A stretch of DNA of 64,000 nucleotides from contig OZ024915.1 in assembly GCA_964017125.1 (NCBI GenBank), positions 15,113,922-15,177,921 of the forward strand. Reading direction: 5' to 3'. Below, one piece after another: positions 56,333 to 64,000 of the stretch (its first letter is position 1; every line of letters starts with the position of its first letter). This DNA comes from Flabesymbios commensalis (lineage: Eukaryota > Annelida > Polychaeta > Terebellida > Flabelligeridae). Made by a program: the position numbers and the translations under genes. Below the pieces are notes generated by a model, which was given only the letters and a program-made list of their open reading frames with translations, was not told the DNA's origin and made no database searches.

Positions 56333-58603
56333 ATGATGAAGTTTGTTATTCTTTTGGTTGTTATTGCAGTGGCTGTGGCCGGGCCCGTTCGTTATGGTGA
56401 CGGAGGCTATGGTGTAGGCTACGGCCACGGACAAAGAGGCTATGGTGGTTATGGCTACAGAGCAGGACTTACCGCTGTGTGAGTATCGAGTAGTAAAACA
56501 TAGCATTAGGATTATTTGACAGTCAAAATTCCACAGGTTAAGAACCCAGTCTGCTTTTAAAGACACGACTGCTTGACGAGTTTTAAAACCAATTTTTAAG
56601 TTTAAAGAATGATTAAACTGCAAAACGCGCATGCCTGGGACGGTCAAGTGTAGGCCAACAGTAGCCTATTGAGTACAGATTGACGGCATTAATATAGCCA
56701 CTGAACTGATTACAAGATACTACTTAAACGGGACATTGATCCAATGCTGTTTTAATGCTAGGCCAACGTCTGCGACGCTGGCCCAACATTGAACCAACAT
56801 TGAATAAATGTACAATGTTTGAGAGAAAGTCCTCCTGCCCAGCAAACACAGGACATTTGTATAACATTTATACAACGTCGGCCCAACGTCTTCGACGTTG
56901 GTCCAACATTGCATAAAGTTATACAAATGTTTTGTGTTTACTGGGCATGTCAATACAAACTTGGGTCAAGCAGTTTCAACATCCCCCCAGTAAGACAGTC
57001 AGTTTGTTTGCATGCAAGCGACCAAGTAGGGGTAAGGGCCAAGAGCTTTGAATTATAAACTCATAGATGTCGCTCAAGTATATATGAACTTGCTGTGATT
57101 TGAGAACTTGCTCTTAATGAGGCTTTGGGTATGAAACACATATTTAGTATTATTATGGAATAGGGACTTGACCTACCCACGGGCACTATTGCCTTCTGGG
57201 GGACCCTTGTCCTGCGAATTTTAACAGTTGACTACACCTTTAAGATTTTAGGCGATTCCGTCAAAGCAAAAAAAGCAGTTGGTATATCATGAGAATTGGG
57301 ATCAATTTAAGACTAAGACAAGTTATTGAAAGAACATCGTCGCTTAGTTTTATCACATTGGGATAATCACAGCTAAATTTTCAGGTCAAGTGGATGTGAC
57401 CATGTCAGTATAAAGTAGACATAAAAGACAAGTACGATTGGAGATGAAAGGATTCATAGTAGTCACCACACAAATTACTTTGCCTGCTAATTTCCATAAA
57501 TTTTTTTCTTACCCACCTAAATTTGTGTCTCACTACGACGACCCACAAATTTAAATGATTGAAAATTACTCAAATTTTTTAATTTGAAACCAAACTTTGG
57601 CAAATATTGACGTTTAAACATACATTTTATTCCATATAACAGTGTTTTTTGATCGGCTAATTAGATTGAATAAAAGGCTTGACCCTTACAGCACGGGGAT
57701 AGACTTTAGATGTCAGAAAACTTTAGTCGTTAGATTCTGAAGACTAAAGTCTATCCCCGCGCTGTAAAGAGTAAACCTATTTATAATGGCCGTAGACCCA
57801 TAACACAGGTATTCAAATGGATCAGAAAGAGCTAACAAAGACATTTATTATGATCGCAAATTGAAATAAACCCTTTGGTCTCCATGATTTTAAAAAAATA
57901 ATTCAGCGTTGTAAGGGTTTATTTATGTCGTGACTAGCGCTGACATGCTTACATAATACGTATAGAGATGCAGCATGCAGTTATCAGGCAAACAGATAAT
58001 TGAATTATTTTTTGTTATACATGGGAATATTGTTGTCATTTAAAGATGGAAATCTTTCTAGCAATTCCAGCTTCCAATGATTAAAAAACACTAGAACAAT
58101 TCAGCAGGACAATTTGTTTAACCCTTACAGCGCTGAAAGAAATGTATTGAAACCATAGAGAACATAGGTATACATGGGTATTTAAATGAAGCGGAAAGAG
58201 TCAACTAAGACATTTATGATGATTTCAAATTGAAAAAAACCTTTAGTCTCCATGGTGTTAACAAAAAATATTTCAGCGCTTTAAGGGTTAAAGATGAATT
58301 TAACTAACTTATATGTCCTATTTTATCTTTTGATATTCCAATATGCAATTTTGTGCATATATGTTACGTGATATATGTTCTTATGTCTATTTTCGTATGT
58401 TGCATTTTGGACTGTGCTGCATAATAAATAAGAATTTTTTATATCATTTCAGCCATGATGGTTACGCTGCCCCTTACTCCAATGACAACCGCCAGAGACA
58501 AGTGAACTACATTGCTGAACATATCGGAACTGGAACAGGAACCGCCAGACGCGACGGTGTTCCCGGAACTCGCTACAACTTCCCTTACAACAGCTACCAT
58601 TAA
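56333..58603 (+). CDS. Gene F: secreted Gly/Tyr-rich two-exon protein (98 aa)
   Basis: Exon 1 is 56333-56478 and exon 2 is 58453-58603; the 1,974-bp intron is in the family phase with acceptor TATCATTTCAG. Two adjacent ATGs (56333, 56336) can start; the first gives 98 aa, the same as gene E. The signal peptide is MMKFVILLVVIAVAVAG. The middle is Gly/Tyr-rich (YGDGGYGVGYGHGQRGYGG) and ends GYRAGLTAV. The core reads [20 protein letters not shown] then AEHIGTGTGTARRDGVPGT, with Arg replacing the usual Tyr or Phe; it ends NFPYNSYH without the repeat tail. A poly(A) signal AATAAA is at 58629-58634. It is divergently transcribed from gene E, 2.7 kb away. Confidence 0.92.
56735..56945. repeat. Two adjacent HF4 palindromes in the intron of gene F
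   Basis: 56735-56825 is a standard but end-eroded copy. 56838-56945 is a variant with arms ATTTGTATAACATTTATACA / GCATAAAGTTATACAAATG. Its arm sequence differs from the family while pairing is kept. Confidence 0.85.
57505..57570. repeat. HF1 hairpin, variant
   Basis: ACCCACCTAAATTTGTGTCT / GACCCACAAATTTAAATGAT: the stem has changed from CTTCAAG to TAAATTT on both sides. Confidence 0.65.
57676..58291. repeat. Two HF3 elements in the intron of gene F
   Basis: The first, about 57684-57918, has an expanded core with AGACTTTAGATGTCAGAAAA and TTAGATTCTGAAGACTAAAG. The second, 58118-58291, is flanked by TTAA on both sides but lacks most of the central hairpin, keeping only CCCTTACAGCGCTGAAAG and the CAGCGCTTTAAGGG end. 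Confidence 0.75.
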
Positions 58604-58894
58604 ACAATAGATACTTTTATATACGGAAAATAAATTGAATTCTTACAATCGTGTTTCTTTCTAGTCGAGTGTCGAGGGGGAACACAGCCGTATGATGTAT
58701 GTTATAAATAATGTGAATACACTCACATAACAATGTTCACAAGCACCATCCCAAATTTATTATGTCATTAAAACATTATATTATTGAAATCTTACTAACG
58801 ATAAGTCTATAAGATAAGGTGTACTCAGTGAACAAGCAAAATTGATTGTAACTCAAAAACTAGTACACATATCAATGTGTTTCTGGTGTAATTA

Positions 58895-59208
58895 AATGAA
58901 ATGAAATGAATCGGGCTTTAGGCCACCTTTGTGCACATATAGGCTAAACTGGGCCAGGAGAACCTCCTGAGGATGATGAGATGAATGAAATGACACTGAC
59001 CTCCAGACACAGGATTCGAAATTCGAGCCCTGGCGGTATGAGGCCGAGCACGCTACCTCTCGGTCATAGAGGCTCCCCACAATACTGAGTTTCACACGTG
59101 GATGTGGAAGAAACATTTTGTTTCTTTCAAACCGCCGAGACCGGGAACCGAACCCCGAACTCTAGCGTGAAAGGCAGCGGTGCTAACCACTACCCTAGGA
59201 CCCCCGCC
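58895..59208 (-). mobile_element. tRNA-derived dimeric SINE (copy 3)
   Basis: 314 bp with a 12-bp target-site duplication CTGGTGTAATTA (58883-58894 and 59209-59220). Same two tRNA-like modules and CATTTCATTTCATTT tail as copy 2. It lies about 300 bp downstream of gene F. Confidence 0.9.
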
Positions 59209-59454
59209 CTGGTGTAATTAGAGAGAGTGATTATTGTTTTAAACAGATTTATTACCGAGGATTACAACATACTATTACACTGAAGAATATGCTCTCCTCA
59301 AAAGATAAAATTAACATTAAACAGAACAGTATGACAATAAGCACTCAATGAAAAACATGCATTATTTAGTGGACATGGTTATAACATTAGTTTGATGGCA
59401 AAAAAATGCAAAATCAAGAAATAATTGAGACATGCATAATGAGTGATGCATAAA

Positions 59455-60210
<756 letters not shown>

Positions 60211-60464
60211 GTACAAATATACATTATTGTAATTAAAATTGTGTAAATTGTATGTCAAATACAGGTGACCAGCACCCTTACTATGTTTGACATCCAGGAT
60301 GAAATTTTATATACACTTGAATTCAAGTTAAAGTGTGAAAGATAATTTGTATATACATATTATATAAAATATATGTATCCTGCGCCAAGACCAGAGATAA
60401 AATAGCTACATAATATAATAAAAAGTAGCAAAAAAGACATATCCAAGAGAACATATCTAACGTC

Positions 60465-60596
60465 ATGTGTCTGTTAGAAAGAACTTTCTTCATTGCACTA
60501 CGAGCTCTAATTTTGAGATTTCTATCTAGATGTGTCTGTTAGAAAGAACTTTCTTCATTGCACTACGAGCTCTAATTTTGAGATTTCTATCTAGAT
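60465..60596. repeat. 65-bp perfect tandem duplication
   Basis: ATGTGTCTGTTAGAAAGAAC begins at 60465 and again at 60530, and the two 65-bp copies look identical. Each ends TTTGAGATTTCTATCTAG. Confidence 0.9.
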
Positions 60597-60795
60597 ACTC
60601 AGATAAACACAGTTAAATATGTGTTATTCTGTGATAACATGTCAGCCTTTAGAGATGACGCGTGGCACAGTAAACAGCGTACATGTCAACCCAGTGAACT
60701 ACATGTATATACAGTTCACTGGGTCAACAAGTCCTCGTCTGTCCAGAGTGCTTGTATGCACGGCACGTGCAGTAGGCCTCAACGCAGTGACACCG

Positions 60796-60896
60796 CCCAG
60801 CAAACACAAGGCATTCAATGTTGGCCAGCGTCGCCGTCGTTGGCCCAACATTGAAACAGTATTGGGTGAATGCCTCGTATTTGCTGTGAGGACTGC
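60796..60896. repeat. HF4 palindrome
   Basis: CCCAGCAAACACAAGGCATT to GAATGCCTCGTATTTGCTG with the GTCGCCGTCG turn. A second GCCCAGAAAACACAAG start lies at 60943 without a matching right end. Confidence 0.8.
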
Positions 60897-60999
60897 ATCA
60901 TAATTCTACAGATCTGTAGAAATACGATGCAGTTTTCCCCCCTGCCCAGAAAACACAAGTATATCATCATGTATCTGTATCCCGGGATCTGTATCTATG

Positions 61000-61560
61000 C
61001 AGATACAGTCATGTATTATGTCTTTATAATATTTTGCCTCCATTCTCTGTCTACGTGAAAAGCGCGACAAGCAGTTCATGGGGGATATCCTTTTTTTTGC
61101 TAGGGCCAAGCAAACACTTACACAGCTCCAATTTTCATCGTGTTTGTTGGGTACATAGCCAGCGACTCCGGTTATCCTGGAGGTGTCGATGACGAAATTT
61201 TGCTGCATCAATTAAATTCTGATCAATATAATTATAAATAGTATAAATTGTATTAGAGGTAGGCCAAATCGTTTGTATATTAAATGCATGTAGGCCTACA
61301 CGTTTGTTCGCATTTTATATTGTTTGTTAATTGAATGTTAGTCTAAATAATCACATTCTGAAATATTATTTCACCTACTTATATATTTTGATAATATGAT
61401 CTTCGGATAAGATTGTAATATAGTAGACCTCGATTAAAAAACGGAGAAATAAAAATTCGACTATGTAGGCTTATCGGGACAATTGGCCTGCTATTGTCAT
61501 AATTGATCTACAAACACACAATATATAATACCGGTATTGTATGACAAAGTTATAATAATT
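61000..61560. other. Non-coding DNA
   Basis: No gene or strong repeat is seen. Confidence 0.4.
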
Positions 61561-61908
61561 GCAAAAAACTTTGAACGGACTTCAGATAGACTTTCGACTT
61601 CAGATTTCAGCCTTTCAACTTCAAACTTCGAATTTTGGGCGTTAGACTCTGGACTTCGGTTTCAGACTTAGACAACTGACAGACTTCAGACTTTGGTTTT
61701 AGACCCGGATTTTGGACTTTGAATATACTTTGGACTTCAGACTTGAGTTTTTGGACTCCAGGTTTTGAACTGACATACGTAGTACTTCAGACTTTGGACA
61801 TAATTCAGGCAGTTTTCAGACAGACGTCGGACATCAAACTTTAGATTTCGTCAGACATCGTACATCAGACTTCCGATTGTACACTTTAGACATCAGTTTT
61901 CAGACTTC
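61560..61908. repeat. Degenerate short-period satellite (CAGACTTCGGA type)
   Basis: Irregular repeats of about 8-14 bp built from GACTTCAGACTT and GACTTTGGACTT. It continues on the far side of the retroposon at 62602-62700 and in traces at 62850-62885, so the retroposon split one array. Confidence 0.8.
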
Positions 61909-62601
61909 AGTAGTAGTAGTAGTAAATCATTGTTTTACGTCACTTTTCGGCACAAAAGGTATTTTAAGTGACATTATAATACGATAAAAACGTTGTGGTC
62001 AATTGATGAGATGAATGATGTACAGATGATGATGTGAGGGTGGGGGTGATAGGGCATGGTGGATTATTGAGAGCGTTTTCCTTCGCTCGCCCGATAAGGG
62101 GTTCTGGGCATGTCTAGGGGATATACCCCCAGACATGCCCAGACGGCCGGAGACTTGAGTTTCGCTGTACAATTTAATGATGAAACTCTTTGGCATTTTG
62201 CGCAGCTCCGCTATCCTCGGGTCGGATAGTCCCCAGAGAAACAATAGGAAGTAGGAAGAATCACTCCCTCTGGGTAACTCCAATCATCCCACGTGAGAGA
62301 CCTAATGTCAAACACGCTATTGACGGTTATTTAAGGCTACAACGGCCTACATCAGCGCCAGAACTGATGCGGGTGCTGCATTGGCTCTGCTGTTGAGCGG
62401 AGGAGCCAGGGTACGCCACTGGCAATCTGCCCGAAGATTATGGCCAGATACGAGGAGGCTGCAGCTGCCCTTGGATGATTGCTGTAGACTAGTGCTTCCG
62501 TACAATGCCGTACACAGCATCCAACAGACGAAACAGATCCCTAATGACCCTCCTCGGATGGGGGCGAAACGTACTACTACTAGCAATCATCCCAGTACCC
62601 C
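61909..62601 (+). mobile_element. 693-bp retroposon-like repeat, likely full length
   Basis: It is flanked by an 11-bp direct repeat TTTCAGACTTC at 61898-61908 and 62602-62612. The left end begins (AGT)n and AAATCATTGTTTTACGTCAC, text similar to the start of gastropod SINE-like repeats (compare 18380). The right end is TACTACTAGC...AGTACCCC. The right 225 bp recur at 15467-15691 with their own 11-bp target duplication. Caution: the left direct repeat lies inside a related satellite, so chance identity is possible. Confidence 0.65.
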
Positions 62602-62619
62602 TTTCAGACTTCGGATTGT

Positions 62620-63300
62620 GGACTTCGGACATACTTCAGACGTCGGATTGTAGCCTTCATTGTCAGACATCGTACAGACGTCAAACTTCGGACTTAAAGA
62701 CTCGGACAATTTATTTGTCACACAACAAAAACAAACATACAATGTAACCAAAAAAGCTCAAAAAATACATTATAATATATGTTATGAGGATCGGGAGAAC
62801 TGCTGATCAATGGTGATCGCTATCATGCCAGTTTCCAGTTTTATGACAGACTTCAGACAAACTTCGGACAGACTTTAGACGAAAGACCCCTACTTCGGTG
62901 AATCGAATAAAAATATTGATATGACCGTTAAAAAGCGTATATTTTGTGTTTGATCTTGATTGTGTCCTATAAATTGACCATGGAGGGTAGATTAAATATT
63001 TTTATTCGATTCACTGAATAAAACTCTATATAAATAGACTCCAAGTTCAATTAAATCGATCAATTACGTACAAAGGTGGATGCTTCTCTGATATTGGAAT
63101 ATTGCTAATGTCAAAAAAGGGCGTGTCCAAAAAATCCCCCCCCCCCCTCCGAACGAGTTGAGCTTAAGACATTTTTTGGTGATACTAGAGACCTTATACT
63201 ACAACTTAGTAAAACATCAGTGTGCCCTCTCGTAGTTACAGGTCGGCCATATTTTGATAAAAATTCCCTGGACTACGTGTTCATTTTGCAATTTCACGAT
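62620..63300. other. Non-coding DNA
   Basis: Satellite remnants to about 62700 and at 62850-62885. TTCG.TGAATCGAATAAAAATATTGAT at about 62895 is answered by ATATTTTTATTCGATTCACTG at about 62995, a 120-bp inverted repeat. No gene is seen. Confidence 0.45.
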
Positions 63301-63515
63301 TTAACCCTACATTACAAAAAAGTTAATTTTCATCCACTTGAAGTTGTGTCTCGCTGCGGGACTCACAACTTCAAGTGGATGAAAATTACACAGATGTGTT
63401 TAATTTGGGAACAAACATTTGTAAATCTTGATGTTCAAACACACATTTCGTTCCCAATAACTGTGATTTAAACGGGTAATAAAACTGAATATAAACGACT
63501 GTAGTCGTGATTAGC
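63300..63515. repeat. HF1 element
   Basis: Hairpin 63323-63389: TTTTCATCCACTTGAAGTTG / CAACTTCAAGTGGATGAAAA around TGTCTCGCTGCGGGACT. It is followed by AACTGTGATTTAAACGGG-type HF1 flank. Confidence 0.75.
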
Positions 63516-63518
63516 GGT

Positions 63519-63762
63519 TTAACCCTTTGGACCCTCACGATGCATCAAAGCATCATTTTACATCTCTGGAAAATTACTTCTTCATCTAGGGGTTTTAAAG
63601 CGATAATTTTCATGGAACTTTTTTAATAACAACACTATCTTTTTTTCATTTGCCACCCACTTCAAGTCATCTTCATCCACTACAAGTCGAGAATTGCGAC
63701 AGCAATTCGCGGCTTGTAGTGGATGAAGATGACAATGATAAATTCAGGTTTGAAAGGGTTAA
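63519..63762. repeat. HF2 element with TTAA flanks
   Basis: TTAA at 63519-63522 then CCCTTTGGACCCTCACGATG; the right end GTTTGAAAGGG then TTAA at 63759-63762. Hairpin 63666-63735: CATCTTCATCCACTACAAG / CTTGTAGTGGATGAAGATG, apparently perfect. Confidence 0.85.
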
Positions 63763-63764
63763 AG

Positions 63765-64000
63765 GGTAACTTCTAGATTAGACTAGCTGATTTGCCTCGC
63801 CTATACCTTATGCACTTTTGCGTCGCAGTCCTTCCACGTCCAATCACAATTTGGCCTCGCCCGTTTCTACATTCACATTTTCTACATCGCCAGTCGCCCC
63901 GTAACCTGAGGCGCCAGTGCATGATGAACGCTTTACAAAATGAGAACAAAATGCACTAGATGATTAGTGAGTTACTGTGGGATTCACTGAGACCTTTACT
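63765..64000. repeat. Dispersed repeat shared with 5330-5405
   Basis: GCCAGTCGCCCCGTAACCTG (63889-63908) and TTTCTACATTCACATTTTC are the inverse of text near 5330-5365. The window ends in non-coding sequence. Confidence 0.5.

Noticed and set aside
61999-62653. Open frames in the 693-bp retroposon as a protein gene
   Set aside because: Frames on both strands are short, not shared intact by the second copy, and show no known domain.

Overview
The window is AT-rich intron- and repeat-dominated eukaryotic DNA. The gene content (a CBM14 chitin-binding exon and small secreted Gly/Tyr/His-rich proteins with two coding exons) and the repeat content (dimeric tRNA-like SINEs, dense palindromic MITEs) suggest a marine mollusc, most likely a gastropod. 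The species cannot be fixed from the sequence alone. A run of exactly 200 N at 27590-27789 marks an assembly gap.

The main content is a cluster of six paralogous two-exon genes, called A to F here. They encode small secreted proteins of about 98-129 aa. Each has a signal-peptide exon 1, a phase-2 intron, and an exon 2 with a nearly invariant core (key blocks NRQ-K/R-QV, IAEH, GTGTA, DGVPGTR-NF). In A-D the core is followed by a variable number of about 10-residue His-Gly-Tyr repeats (GHHGYNSYND type). Positions: A 7441-8911 (-), B 19760-20795 (+), C 31966-33038 (-), D 38388-39680 (-), E 50411-53620 (-), F 56333-58603 (+). E and F form a divergent head-to-head pair with a shared inverted promoter block. 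I do not recognise the family. A structural or extracellular-matrix role (mucus, adhesive, cuticle or shell matrix) is only an inference from composition.

B, C and D lie in a rearranged array of multi-kb segmental duplications: block SD1 at 10430-12860 and 34420-36128; block SD2 at 21100-22902, 28989-31020 and 36128-37805; block SD2b at 18075-18360, 27265-27589, 31021-31676 and 37806-38132. Each SD2b should lead into a minus-strand gene. Behind the 27265-27589 copy the assembly breaks, so a further gene copy may be hidden in the gap. Gene B lies in an inverted block whose breakpoint falls at the same place. A LINE, a Tc1-family element, a 3.4-kb TIR transposon and a SINE have entered individual units, and the sister units show the empty sites.

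The left edge (797-991) has one CBM14 exon of a larger gene. The remaining sequence is repeats: seven hairpin/MITE families (HF1-HF7, several flanked by TTAA), two copies of a 63-bp minisatellite built from a 21-bp unit, a 108-bp array encoding ankyrin-like repeats, long (TATTG)n, (ATGG)n, (AAAT)n and (AATT)n tracts, SINEs, a 693-bp retroposon-like repeat with a 5'-truncated relative, and one old broken CXC-protein-like element at about 16260-17620. No rRNA, functional tRNA, CRISPR or complete transposase gene was found.
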